From Streptosporangium album (GTDB taxonomy: Bacteria > Actinomycetota > Actinomycetes > Streptosporangiales > Streptosporangiaceae), in NCBI RefSeq assembly GCF_014203795.1, contig NZ_JACHJU010000002.1, positions 1,199,729-1,263,728 of the forward strand: DNA of 64,000 nt, read 5' to 3'. The position numbers and the translations under genes are program-made. The notes beneath the pieces are model-generated. The model did not search any database and was not told where the DNA came from. It saw nothing but the letters and a program-made list of their open reading frames with translations. Positions within the stretch are counted from its first letter, which is position 1. Every line of letters begins with the position of its first letter. This document shows positions 9,110 through 17,771 of this stretch, in pieces.

Positions 9110-10651
9110 TCAGCCGGTAGGCGAGATCGCCGTCCCGGCGAGGACTCCGTCCACGCGGCGGGGAACGCCGAGGGGGTTGTCGTCGCGCAACTCGGGCGGG
9201 AGCAGACGCTGCGGGGTGTCCTGGTAGGCGATCGGGCGCAGGAACCGCTGTACGGCGGCGGCGCCGACCGAGGTGTGCGCGGAGTCGGTCGCCGCCGGGT
9301 ACGGTCCCGAATGGTTCATCGCCCAGCTCACCGCGACCCCGGTCGGATAACCGTCGCACACCACCCGTCCGGTGCGCCGGGTGACGACGTCGATCACACG
9401 ACGCGGGAGATCCTCCTCGCCCTCTCCCATGTGCAGCGTCGCGGTGAGGCTTCCGGGGAGACGGTCGAGCAGGGCGAGGAGTTCCTCTTCCGTGGCGTAC
9501 TCCACCAGCACGGTCACCGGGCCGAAGCACTCCTCGGTCAGCGCCTCGCTGAACATCGCGCCGGGCACCCACAGCACGGTGGGCGTCGCCCTGCCGGCGA
9601 GGTCTCGTGGCTCGGCTCCGGCCAGGACCCGTATGCCCGGCTGCGCGGCGAGCTCCCGCACGCCTTCGGCGTACGCCGCCAGGATGTTCCTGGTGAGCAG
9701 CGTGCCGGCCGGCGCGTCGGTGCCGCGTGCGGCGAGCGCCTCCTGCAGCGCCGTCCCGTGCTCACCGGCGGGAACGAACGCGAGTCCCGGTTTGGTGCAG
9801 AACTGGCCCATCCCGAGCGTGAAGGAGCCCAGCAGCCCTTCAGCGATCGACGCACCGCGTTCCGCGGCCGCGGTCGGGGTGACGACCAGCGGATTGACGC
9901 TGCCGAGCTCTCCGAAGAACGGGATGGGCTCCGGGCGGGCGGCGGCCAGGTCGAACAGTGCCCGCCCGCCGCGCACCGAGCCGGTGAAGGCGACGGCCGC
10001 GATGTGCTGGTCGGTGACCAGCGCCACTCCGGCGGCCCGCCCGTGCACCAGGCTCACCGCGTCGGGAACCCCGGCGAGGACGGCGGCCCTGCGCAGCGCG
10101 CCGTAGGTCGCCAGCGAGGTCGCCGGGTGGGCCGGGTGGGCCTTCACCACGACGGGGCAGCCAGCCGCCAGCGCGGAGGCGGTGTCGCCGCCCGGAACAC
10201 TGAAGGCGAGCGGGAAGTTGCTGGCGCCGAAAACGGCGACCGGGCCGCGCGGGACCGTCATCCGCCGCAGGTCCGGGCGCGGCGGTACGGCAGCCGGGTC
10301 GGGATGGTCGATCACGACCCCGAGGTGGCTTCCTTCAGTGACGACGTCGGCGAGGAACCTGAGCTGGGCGCAGGTGCGGGCGAGCTCCCCGGTGAGCCGT
10401 GGCAGGCCCAGCGCGCTCTCCCGGTCGGCGAGCGCCAGGATCGTCTCGCCGTCCTTCTCCAGCTCAGCGGCCATGTCGCGCAACAGCGCCGCCCGGCCCG
10501 CGACGCCCAGAGCGGCCAGCGCCGGTACGGCCGAGTCGGCGGCCGCGCAGCGCGCCGCCACCTCGGCCGGCGTGGACTCGGCGCCGACCACCTCGACGGC
10601 CTCACCGGTGCGTGGGTCGACGGAGACGACGTCTGGGGTGGCGTGGTTCAT
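9110..10651 (-). CDS. 2-oxoglutarate semialdehyde (2,5-dioxovalerate) dehydrogenase
   Basis: 513 residues, matching the KGSADH branch of aldehyde dehydrogenases. The catalytic Asn is in VFGASNFPLAF, the general-base Glu in FFGELGSVNP and the nucleophilic Cys in GMGQFCTKPG. It would oxidise 2,5-dioxopentanoate to 2-oxoglutarate with NAD(P)+, the last step of the Weimberg-type pentose route. Its start overlaps the end of the FAH-family gene (ATGA), and it is the last gene of a co-directional minus-strand operon whose members supply every earlier step. Specificity is inferred from family and context. Confidence 0.85.
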   Translation of the reverse strand: MNHATPDVVSVDPRTGEAVEVVGAESTPAEVAARCAAADSAVPALAALGVAGRAALLRDMAAELEKDGETILALADRESALGLPRLTGELARTCAQLRFLADVVTEGSHLGVVIDHPDPAAVPPRPDLRRMTVPRGPVAVFGASNFPLAFSVPGGDTASALAAGCPVVVKAHPAHPATSLATYGALRRAAVLAGVPDAVSLVHGRAAGVALVTDQHIAAVAFTGSVRGGRALFDLAAARPEPIPFFGELGSVNPLVVTPTAAAERGASIAEGLLGSFTLGMGQFCTKPGLAFVPAGEHGTALQEALAARGTDAPAGTLLTRNILAAYAEGVRELAAQPGIRVLAGAEPRDLAGRATPTVLWVPGAMFSEALTEECFGPVTVLVEYATEEELLALLDRLPGSLTATLHMGEGEEDLPRRVIDVVTRRTGRVVCDGYPTGVAVSWAMNHSGPYPAATDSAHTSVGAAAVQRFLRPIAYQDTPQRLLPPELRDDNPLGVPRRVDGVLAGTAISPTG

Positions 10652-11529
10652 CGCAGCGTTCCTTTCAGCGACTCCAGCATGGGCGCCAGGCCGCGGACCA
10701 CGCTGTTGGTCAGGGTTCCGATCTCACCGATCTCGATCTCTACGACGTCTCCTCCGGCGAGCGTGAAGGGAAGGTCCGGCACCAGGCAGGTGCCGGTCGC
10801 CAGCACGGCGCCGTCCGGGAAGACGTCGGCGGCGAACAGATATCCGGCCAGGTCGTCGAGCCGCCGGTTCAGCTGCGAGGTCTCGGTCTCACCGGACCAG
10901 GCGACGGCGCCATCGCGACGGATCGTCATGCGGATCGGCAGCGCGTAGGGGTCGGCGACCTCCCACACCGGGCGGATGGCCGGGCCGACTGCGCAGCCGC
11001 CGAGATAGATCTTGGCCTGGGGAAGGTACAGCGGGTTCTCGCCCTCGATGGTGCGTGAGCTCATGTCGTCGCACACCGTGTACCCGACGATCTCGCCGTG
11101 CGTGTTGAGCACCAGGGCCAGCTCGGGCTCGGGCACGTCGACCGTGGAGTCGGCCCGTACCGCGACCGTGCCGCCGTCGCCGACGACCCGCCAGGCGACG
11201 GACTTGAAGAACAGCTCGGGCCGTGGCGCGTCGTACACCCGCTCGTAGACGTCCGCGGCGGCGGCGCTCTCGGCCATCCGCGCCTGGCGGGAGCGACGGT
11301 AGGTGACGCCGGCGGCCCATACCTCCATCCGGCCCTCGACCGGCGCGAGCGGCTCGGCCGGGCCTTCCGGGGGTTCGTTCACGGCCCGCTCGACGAGCTC
11401 ACGCAGGTCGGACAGGCTCAGGCGCAACAGCTCGGCCAGTGGCAGCGGCAGCGGATGGACCAGGCCGTCGTCCGCCCGCACCCCCGCCCGGATCTCGCCG
11501 TCTCTTGCGTAGCGCACGATATGCGTCAT
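10648..11529 (-). CDS. FAH-family 2-keto-3-deoxy-sugar-acid dehydratase
   Basis: 293 residues of the fumarylacetoacetate hydrolase fold. Metal ligands are visible in VPEPELALVLN and the VCDDMSSRTIEG loop, and the C-terminus carries GDVVEIEIGEIG. The length and N-terminal extension fit 2-keto-3-deoxy-D-arabinonate dehydratase (KdaD-like), which forms 2,5-dioxopentanoate. It overlaps the semialdehyde dehydrogenase gene by 4 bp downstream and the lactonase gene by 4 bp upstream, so the three are tightly coupled. A hydrolase or decarboxylase activity is possible for this fold, but the operon strongly favours the dehydratase. Confidence 0.78.
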   Translation of the reverse strand: MTHIVRYARDGEIRAGVRADDGLVHPLPLPLAELLRLSLSDLRELVERAVNEPPEGPAEPLAPVEGRMEVWAAGVTYRRSRQARMAESAAAADVYERVYDAPRPELFFKSVAWRVVGDGGTVAVRADSTVDVPEPELALVLNTHGEIVGYTVCDDMSSRTIEGENPLYLPQAKIYLGGCAVGPAIRPVWEVADPYALPIRMTIRRDGAVAWSGETETSQLNRRLDDLAGYLFAADVFPDGAVLATGTCLVPDLPFTLAGGDVVEIEIGEIGTLTNSVVRGLAPMLESLKGTLR

Positions 11530-12410
11530 CGGTCAGCTCCATGGAAGGGTGTGGCGGGACGGCCGGTGGTTCCGGGCTCGACTGCGAAGATCGACCCGGC
11601 CAGCGGCTGGGCGGCCAGCTCACCGGGGGTGAGCCGGTAGGCGGCGGAGGTCACGTACAGCACGTCACCGCCGGGGCCGCCGAACGCGCAGCTGGTCACC
11701 TGGGTGACGGGGAGGCGGACGATCCGGTCCAGGACGCCGTCGGGGGTGTAGCGGCGGACCATGCCGCCGCCCCACATCGCCACCCACAGGCAGCCGTCGT
11801 CGTCGACCGTCATGCCGTCCGGCATCCCCTCGGCGGGGTCGGCGGTCACGACCACGCGGCGCGAACCCAACTCGCCCGTCGCGGGGTCGAAGTCGTAGGC
11901 GTCGACCCGCTGGGTTCCGCTGTCGATGTGGTACATCACGGTCCCGTCGGGGCTCCACCCCAGACCGTTGGACAGCGTGACCCCGGTCAGGACGCGCACG
12001 ACGCTCCGGCCGTCGTAGCGGTAGAGGGCGGCGGCGCCAGGTTCGGCCTCGTACGGCATGGTGCCCGCCCAGAGTCGCCCGGACGGGTCGCATTTGGCGT
12101 CGTTCATCCGGTTGCCCGGACGGTCGGCCTCCACCTCGGCGACCATGCGGACGTCGCCGGCGGGTGACAGCATCGCCAGCCCGTCGCGTACCGCGAGAAT
12201 CAGGCCGTCGTCGCCCGCGGGCACCGCCGCGCCGACGTGCACGCCCACGTCCACGACCTGGTCCACACCGCCGACGGGGTCGAACGTGTGGACCGCGCAT
12301 CCGGTGACGTCCACCCAGACGAGCCGCCGTCGAGCGGCGTCCCAGGCCGGCCCCTCCCCCACGTCCGCACTGCTCCGCAGCACGAGTTCGCCGTCGAGTT
12401 CGCTGACCAT
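11526..12410 (-). CDS. SMP-30/gluconolactonase-family sugar lactonase
   Basis: 294 residues from ATG 12410; the frame extends further upstream but that part lies over the dehydrogenase gene. Six-bladed propeller features are clear: EGPAWDAARRRLVWVD at the N-terminus, RMNDAKCDPSGRLWAGTM, TLSNGLGWSPDG and PDGMTVDDDGCLWVAMWGGG. The metal-binding Glu, Asn and Asp of this family are present. It would open an aldonolactone to the aldonate. The start shares one base with the stop of the dehydrogenase (TGATG). Confidence 0.85.
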   Translation of the reverse strand: MVSELDGELVLRSSADVGEGPAWDAARRRLVWVDVTGCAVHTFDPVGGVDQVVDVGVHVGAAVPAGDDGLILAVRDGLAMLSPAGDVRMVAEVEADRPGNRMNDAKCDPSGRLWAGTMPYEAEPGAAALYRYDGRSVVRVLTGVTLSNGLGWSPDGTVMYHIDSGTQRVDAYDFDPATGELGSRRVVVTADPAEGMPDGMTVDDDGCLWVAMWGGGMVRRYTPDGVLDRIVRLPVTQVTSCAFGGPGGDVLYVTSAAYRLTPGELAAQPLAGSIFAVEPGTTGRPATPFHGADR

Positions 12411-13468
12411 CAGACCTCCTCCTGGCCGCGCGGATCGATCGCGACCTTCACGACACCCTGATCGGGTACGGCGAGCAGCGCGGGCACCTCGTCCAGCGAC
12501 GCCACGCGCACCGGTACGAGGGCCGGGTCGATCACCCCGGACGCGAGCAGCCGTACTCCAGCGGTGACATCCTCGTCCCAAAGGTGCGCTGCCGTACCGA
12601 CCAGGCGCTTCTCCTTGAGCACCACGTCGGCGAGCGGCACCGCGGCGTCCCGGCCGGAGAACCCGACGATCACCACGGTGCCGCGGGCCCGGCAGTGCCG
12701 GATCGCTTCCGGCAGCAGGGCCGGCAGGCCGGTGCACTCGAACACCACATCCGCACCCCTACCCTCGGTCAGACGGTCGATCGCGGCGGCCGTCTCCTCC
12801 GGCCGGACCGCCACCGCCCCGGCGTGGCGAGCCGCCGCCCGGCGGAAATCGGCGGTCTCGCTCGTCACGACCTGGATCCCGGCGGCCACCGCCACCCGGG
12901 TCAGCAGCAGTCCGATGGCGCCCGCGCCTAGCACCAGCGCGGTGCCGCCGGTCACGTCACCGGCCTTGCGCAGCGCGCGTACCGCGACGGCGGCGGGCTC
13001 GGCGAGCACCGCCAGCCGCGGCGGGACGTGGTCGGGGACGGGTACGCAGGTGGCCGCGTCGGCGACCATGTACTCGGCCAGCCCTCCGTCGAGGTTGAGG
13101 CCTCGTACCGCCTGCCGCGCGCACACCCCCTCCTGGTGCCTGCGGCACCACCAGCACGTGCCGCAGCCGAGTACGACGTCGGGGATGACCCGGGTGCCGA
13201 CGGGCAGCCGGGTCGCGTCGGTTCCCGGACCGTGCCCGGCGATGACGCCGACCACCTCGTGTCCGAGTGCCAACGGCACCCGGGTGCCGGTCAGCGGGTG
13301 GGGCCTGTCCACGTCGATGGCGAGCGGCCCCCCCCGGTACTCCTCCACGTCGGTGCCGCAGATTCCGCACAGCTCGACGCGGACCAGCACCTCCCCGGCC
13401 GCCGGAACGGGGTCGGGCACCTCCTCCACGCGCACGTCTCGGCGCGCGTGCCAGCGGGCCGCTCTCAC
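12410..13468 (-). CDS. zinc-dependent sugar/polyol dehydrogenase (MDR)
   Basis: 352 residues from GTG 13468, which overlaps the upstream stop (GTGA). The catalytic-zinc Cys and GHE are in ELCGICGTDVEEY and ALGHEVVGVI. The structural-zinc cysteines are in VLGCGTCWWCRRHQEGVC, and the nucleotide-binding motif is in ALVLGAGAIGLLL. It belongs with sorbitol/threonine dehydrogenases. In this operon it probably oxidises the sugar at C1 or a hydroxyl of the sugar acid; the divergent SDR (17772) is an alternative candidate for the first oxidation, so which does what is open. Confidence 0.82.
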   Translation of the reverse strand: MRAARWHARRDVRVEEVPDPVPAAGEVLVRVELCGICGTDVEEYRGGPLAIDVDRPHPLTGTRVPLALGHEVVGVIAGHGPGTDATRLPVGTRVIPDVVLGCGTCWWCRRHQEGVCARQAVRGLNLDGGLAEYMVADAATCVPVPDHVPPRLAVLAEPAAVAVRALRKAGDVTGGTALVLGAGAIGLLLTRVAVAAGIQVVTSETADFRRAAARHAGAVAVRPEETAAAIDRLTEGRGADVVFECTGLPALLPEAIRHCRARGTVVIVGFSGRDAAVPLADVVLKEKRLVGTAAHLWDEDVTAGVRLLASGVIDPALVPVRVASLDEVPALLAVPDQGVVKVAIDPRGQEEV

Positions 13469-14658
13469 AGCCGGGACACCCGCCGTTCCACGTCGTCCCG
13501 CTCGGCGACCCCGTCGCGCAGGGTGACCCCGTGCCCGGGAGCCCTGCCCGGCCGTACCTGCCCGTCCTGGATCTCCGGCAGGCCGGTGACCAGCTCGTCG
13601 TACCAGGTACGCAGGAACGCCCTGACCGTCTCCTGGATGAGCCCGTTCGGCTGGCTGCATGCGAAGTGCACGCAGCTCGCCAGGGTGGCCGGGCCGGTGC
13701 AGTCGTGCGGGGCGACGGGCACGCCGTAGGCGTCGGCCAGCGAGGCGACCTTGCGCGCCTCGGTCAGCCCGCCGGTCCACTGGACGTCCAGGGTCAGGAT
13801 GTCGACGCCGCCGGAGTCGAGCAGCGGCTTGAAGCCGCGCCGTCCCACGCAGGTCTCTCCCGTGGCGATCGGCACGCCGTCGACCTTGGCCAGTTTGCCG
13901 AACGCGTCGGCCGCGTCCGAGCGCAGCGGGTCCTCCACCCAGTACGGCCGGTACGGCGCGAGCGCCGAGATGATCTTTTCGGCGGCGGGCCTGTTCCACA
14001 GGCCGTGCAGCTCGATCATCAGTTTCATGTCCAGGCCGACCTCGTCGCGGACCGCGGCGACCGTCGAGAGAGCCCGGTCCAGCTCGGCCGGGGAGATGTC
14101 GGTGCCGCCGGTCCGCTCGGCGGCGGTGTCGAAGGGCCAGATCTTCATGCCCCGGATGCCCTCGTCCCACAACTCGCGGGCCAGCCGCGCGGGCTCATTG
14201 AGGAAGGCGTGCAGGTCCTCGTAGCGCTCGGCGGCGCTCACCCCCCAGTTGCCGGACTCCTGCCGGGTGGACGTGCCGACGTAACCGGGTCCGGCGCACG
14301 TGTTGTAGATGCCGATCGTGTCACGTACGGCTCCGCCGAGCAGGCTGACCAGCGGCAGCCCCGAGACGTGCCCCAGCAGATCCCACAGGGCGATGTCGAT
14401 CGCACCGTTGCCGCGCGTCTCGGCCCCCGCTCCCTGGAATCCGACGTAGGTGGCCAGCGCTCGCGCGGCCCGCTCCGGCGTGGGATCGGTCATCCCGAGC
14501 AGGACGGGAGCGACGCTTTCGTGCAGGTAGGCCTCCACCGTACGGGCGCCGAAGAACGCCTCGCCCAGGCCGACCAGTCCCGCATCGGTGTGCAGGCGGA
14601 CGAACAGCAGGTTGGGCTGGATGGCCGGACGGATTGTCTCAAGAGCAGTGATCTTCAT
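13465..14658 (-). CDS. enolase-superfamily sugar-acid dehydratase (mandelate racemase/GalD type)
   Basis: 397 residues. The capping domain starts MKITALETIRPAI. In the barrel a KIWPFD Lys region, metal-binding acids in MIELHG, WVEDPL and GETCVG, and the His of APHDCTGPAT mark the mandelate racemase subgroup that dehydrates sugar acids. It would turn an aldonate into a 2-keto-3-deoxy acid, feeding the FAH-family enzyme. Closest named groups are galactonate, fuconate and arabinonate dehydratases; the substrate is inferred to be a C5 acid because the operon ends in 2-oxoglutarate. Confidence 0.82.
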   Translation of the reverse strand: MKITALETIRPAIQPNLLFVRLHTDAGLVGLGEAFFGARTVEAYLHESVAPVLLGMTDPTPERAARALATYVGFQGAGAETRGNGAIDIALWDLLGHVSGLPLVSLLGGAVRDTIGIYNTCAGPGYVGTSTRQESGNWGVSAAERYEDLHAFLNEPARLARELWDEGIRGMKIWPFDTAAERTGGTDISPAELDRALSTVAAVRDEVGLDMKLMIELHGLWNRPAAEKIISALAPYRPYWVEDPLRSDAADAFGKLAKVDGVPIATGETCVGRRGFKPLLDSGGVDILTLDVQWTGGLTEARKVASLADAYGVPVAPHDCTGPATLASCVHFACSQPNGLIQETVRAFLRTWYDELVTGLPEIQDGQVRPGRAPGHGVTLRDGVAERDDVERRVSRL

Positions 14659-14717
14659 CCAGATCTTCCGAAGGGTTGCTGAACTACGGGGGACACGGGA
14701 CGCGCGGGCGTACGGGG

Positions 14718-15761
14718 TCAGGCGAAACGGGCCTCACGCGCGGCGACCGCGTCGACGTTGGCGGCGTTGACGACCTCCGCGCCGGTGTCGTACATCCTGG
14801 CCGGGTAGCCGGGGTCGAACTCCTCGGCGAGCAGGGCCGCGGCGATCCAGCCCTGCGCATACGGGTTCTGCCCCAGGGAGAAGTCGATCGACTTGTCCTT
14901 GATGCCGTCCAGGACCGGCTGGATCAGGTCGAAGCCTCCGACGGCGAACTTGCCGACGAGGTTCTTGCTCTTCGCCCAGGTGGACACGTACTGGTGGTCG
15001 AAGGCCGCCATCGCCCAGCCGACGATCTCGCCCTTCTTCGAGGCGTACTTGGCGTCGATGGCGGCGACGGCCTTGGACTCATCGGTGCTGGTGATGAGGA
15101 CCTCGGCGGTGAAGGAGGTGCCGTTCTCCTTGTTGTACGCCTCGATCCCCTGCTTGATCCCCTGGATACGCTGCTCGAGGGCGGTGCTGCCGGGCCCGAA
15201 GTTGCCGCACACGATGACGCCACCGGACTTGCCGGTGCGCTCCTTGGCGGACTTGGCGATCTCTCGGCCGCATGCGTCGCCCGCGTTGACGAAGTTCTGG
15301 CCGACGAAGCCGACGCCGAGCTTCTCGTAGCCGTCGCTGGCCACGTTGGACAGGATCACCTTCACCCCGGAGGAGGTCGCCCGCTTGATGTTGGCGTCGA
15401 AGGAGGTCTCGTCGATCCGGGTGAAGATCACACCGTCGGGCTTGGCGCTCAGCGCGCTCGCCTGGAGCTCGACGGTCTTCTGTACGTCCTGCGCGGGCGG
15501 GCCGATGAACTGGGTCTGCCATCCCATGATCGCGCCGAAGTCCTCGAAGCCGCGCTGCACCGGGGCGAAGAAGGGGTTCTTGTCGTGCACGACGAAGATC
15601 ACCTTCTTGCCCTTCTGCGGGCCGTCGGCGGCGCGGCCACCGGACGAGGCGGCGGCGGACGGCTCCTTCTCGCTGCTGCACCCGGCGGCCAGGATGCCGG
15701 CGGTGGCCAGGGAGCCGCTGAGCAGCAGGCCCCTGCGCGACATCGGGCTGTTCGTTGCCAT
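14718..15761 (-). CDS. sugar ABC transporter substrate-binding lipoprotein
   Basis: 347 residues of the Peripla_BP_4 (ribose-binding-like) class. The N-terminus has twin arginines (SRRGLLLSG) and a lipobox (LAAGC), so it is probably Tat-exported and lipid-anchored, with a Ser/Gly-rich linker after the Cys. Conserved features include VIFVVHDKNPFFAPVQRGFED and the second-lobe FAVGGFDLIQPVL. It is the first-line receptor of the transporter encoded with the permease (15786) and ATPase (16802), and presumably delivers the pentose metabolised by the genes downstream. Confidence 0.85.
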   Translation of the reverse strand: MATNSPMSRRGLLLSGSLATAGILAAGCSSEKEPSAAASSGGRAADGPQKGKKVIFVVHDKNPFFAPVQRGFEDFGAIMGWQTQFIGPPAQDVQKTVELQASALSAKPDGVIFTRIDETSFDANIKRATSSGVKVILSNVASDGYEKLGVGFVGQNFVNAGDACGREIAKSAKERTGKSGGVIVCGNFGPGSTALEQRIQGIKQGIEAYNKENGTSFTAEVLITSTDESKAVAAIDAKYASKKGEIVGWAMAAFDHQYVSTWAKSKNLVGKFAVGGFDLIQPVLDGIKDKSIDFSLGQNPYAQGWIAAALLAEEFDPGYPARMYDTGAEVVNAANVDAVAAREARFA

Positions 15762-15785
15762 GTTCTCTCCTGTTCGGATGGGGGG

Positions 15786-16805
15786 TCAGGCGTTCAGGCC
15801 GTGTGCCGAACGCCTGGCGACGAGGTGGTTGAGCATGACGGCCCCCAGGATCAGCAGGCCGGTGGCGACCTGCTGCCAGTTGCCGTCCACACCGAAGAGG
15901 ACGAGCGCGTTGGTGATCACACCGGTGATCACCGCGCCGAGGAAGGTGCCGAGGACGCTGCCCGTACCGCCGGCCAGACCGGCGCCGCCCACGACGACCG
16001 CGGCGATGACGCCGAGCTCGAAGCCGTTGCCGGTGAGGGGGTTGGCGCTGCCCAGCCAGGCGACCAGGATGACCGAGGCCAGGCCGGCCAGCCCTCCGGT
16101 GAGGGCGAAGCACATGACCTTGACGCGGTCGCTGGCGATGCCCGCCCCGGCGGCGGCGGACGGGTTGCCGCCCACGCTGTAGACGTCGTAGCCGAACTTG
16201 GTCCTGGTCATGACGGAGGCTCCGATGGCGACCACGGCGGCCATCCACAGCGTCTGCGCGGCGAGGTTGGGCAGCGGGCTGCCCGCGAACAGATCGGTGA
16301 ACGCCTCGTTGCGCGAGCCACGGATCGGCACGCCGTCGGACAGCAGCAGCGCGGCGCCGCGCAGTGCCGCCAGCGCGGCCAGCGTGACCACGAACGAGGG
16401 AATCTTGAACCGGGTGGTGATCAGACCGTTGATCACACCGATCGTCACACCAGTGAGGATGGCCAGCGGGGCCGCGGCCCCGACGGGCACGCCCACCTTC
16501 GTCACCAGCCAGGCCAGCTCCACCGCGAGGAATCCGTGCAGCGACCCCACCGACAGGTCGATCTCGCCGACGACGATCAGGAAGGTCATGCCGGTGGCGA
16601 CGATGCCGAGGATGGCGATCTGCTGGGCGACGGACAGCAGGTTGTCGGCGGCGAGGAAGCCCTCGGCTCCCACGGCGCAGACCAGGAAGATCACCACGGT
16701 GGCAGCCAGCACGCCGAACTCCCTGGCACCGAGCAGCCTGCGGACCAGGCTTCCCCCGGAGTCGTCCACCCGGTAGGCGTTCGCGATCTGCTGCTGGATG
16801 GTCAT
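15786..16805 (-). CDS. sugar ABC transporter permease (RbsC-like)
   Basis: 339 residues, strongly hydrophobic, with eight to ten likely membrane segments and the BPD_transp_2 pattern (VGEIDLSVGSLHG; GNGFELGVIAAVVVGGAGLAGGTGS). The start overlaps the stop of the ATPase gene (ATGA). It forms the membrane channel of the CUT2-type importer. Because only one permease gene is present it probably works as a homodimer, as in the ribose system. Confidence 0.88.
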   Translation of the reverse strand: MTIQQQIANAYRVDDSGGSLVRRLLGAREFGVLAATVVIFLVCAVGAEGFLAADNLLSVAQQIAILGIVATGMTFLIVVGEIDLSVGSLHGFLAVELAWLVTKVGVPVGAAAPLAILTGVTIGVINGLITTRFKIPSFVVTLAALAALRGAALLLSDGVPIRGSRNEAFTDLFAGSPLPNLAAQTLWMAAVVAIGASVMTRTKFGYDVYSVGGNPSAAAGAGIASDRVKVMCFALTGGLAGLASVILVAWLGSANPLTGNGFELGVIAAVVVGGAGLAGGTGSVLGTFLGAVITGVITNALVLFGVDGNWQQVATGLLILGAVMLNHLVARRSAHGLNA

Positions 16806-17572
16806 GCGAGTTCTCCGGAGGGGTGAGGGGCGCCGTCGTGAGCAGCCGCGGGCGCGTTGCCGAGGATGAGTCCGACGACCTCGGCCGCCGTGGTGGTCGC
16901 GACATCGCGCATGCCCGACACCAGGCCGCCGCGCATCACCACGACCCGGTCGGCGACCTCCAGGACGTGGTCGACGTTGTGCGAGACGACGACGACGGCC
17001 TTGCCCCGTTCCCGCAGGTCACGGATGAGCGAGAGCACGTTCTGCTGCTGCTCGGGTCCGAGCGCCGCGGTCGGCTCGTCCAGCAGTACGAGCTCACCGC
17101 CCTGGTGCACGGCTCTGGCGATGGCGATGCACTGGCGCTGCCCTCCGGACAGCCCGGCCACGGGCATCCGTACGGACGGGATGCGGATGCGCAGGGTGGT
17201 GAGCACCTCTCGCGCCTCGGCCCGCATCCTGCGGGTGTCGACCAGGCCGAACCTGCGCGGCTCCTGCCCGAGGAACACGTTGGCGGCGACGCTACGCTGG
17301 TCGACCAGGCCGAGGTTCTGGTAGACGACCGCGATGCCGCAGGCCGCGGCGTCACGGGGGCTACGGAAGACCTGCGGACGGCCGGCCATCCGGATCTCTC
17401 CCTCGTCGGGCCGGTACGCACCGCAGATCACCTTCATCAGCGTCGACTTACCGGCGCCGTTGTCGCCCATGAGGCCGACCACCTCGCCGGGTTCGACGCT
17501 GAAGTCGACGCCGCGCAGGGCCTCGACCCCGCCGAAGCGTTTGCGTACGCCTACGGCCTCGAACAGTGGCAT
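16802..17572 (-). CDS. sugar ABC transporter ATP-binding protein (single-domain)
   Basis: 256 residues from ATG 17572, chosen because a GGGAGAG site lies just upstream; an in-frame extension runs to 17674 but would cover the promoter and operator region. Walker A is GDNGAGKST, the signature is LSGGQRQ, Walker B is LVLLDEPTAALG and the switch His is in VVVSHNVDHV. Classical CUT2 transporters use a fused double ATPase (RbsA); this one has a single domain and probably dimerises. It is the promoter-proximal gene of the transporter and pathway operon. Confidence 0.87.
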   Translation of the reverse strand: MPLFEAVGVRKRFGGVEALRGVDFSVEPGEVVGLMGDNGAGKSTLMKVICGAYRPDEGEIRMAGRPQVFRSPRDAAACGIAVVYQNLGLVDQRSVAANVFLGQEPRRFGLVDTRRMRAEAREVLTTLRIRIPSVRMPVAGLSGGQRQCIAIARAVHQGGELVLLDEPTAALGPEQQQNVLSLIRDLRERGKAVVVVSHNVDHVLEVADRVVVMRGGLVSGMRDVATTTAAEVVGLILGNAPAAAHDGAPHPSGELA

Positions 17573-17605
17573 GCTCTCTCCCTTCCGAACCCGCGGGTTG
17601 GCTTG

Positions 17606-17620
17606 ACTGGTAAGACCGGT
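17606..17620. promoter_or_regulatory. candidate FadR/GntR operator 1 (GGTAAGACC core)
   Basis: actGGTaagACCggt is a near-perfect inverted repeat with a 3-bp centre, lying just upstream of the ATPase start on the minus strand. The half-site pattern GGTnnnACC fits FCD-type GntR regulators, and one such regulator is encoded at 18573. Confidence 0.6.
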
Positions 17621-17731
17621 TATGCCAAGCGAGATTTGTACTTCGAAGGGTAATTCGTCAACCCTTTCCCGCATCTCGAATCGGCAACGGTCACTCGGGT
17701 CGCGGCGGCGAAGCCCACGCAGTAGGGTGTC

Positions 17732-17746
17732 ACTGGTCTTACCGGC
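17732..17746. promoter_or_regulatory. candidate FadR/GntR operator 2 (same core, inverted)
   Basis: actGGTcttACCggc repeats the core of operator 1 in the opposite orientation, 126 bp away and 26 bp before the SDR start. The two sites sit near the two divergent transcription units, as expected for one repressor controlling both. Confidence 0.6.
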
Positions 17747-17771
17747 CTAACCGCATCTGAGGGGGATCTCC

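Noticed and set aside
9275..10948. 557-codon plus-strand frame over the aldehyde dehydrogenase gene
   Set aside because: Antisense shadow; the minus strand carries all catalytic motifs of KGSADH.
14676..16826. 716-codon open frame on the plus strand opposite the ABC transporter genes
   Set aside because: Antisense shadow of three well-recognised genes; rich in Gly, Asp and His repeats without a recognisable domain.
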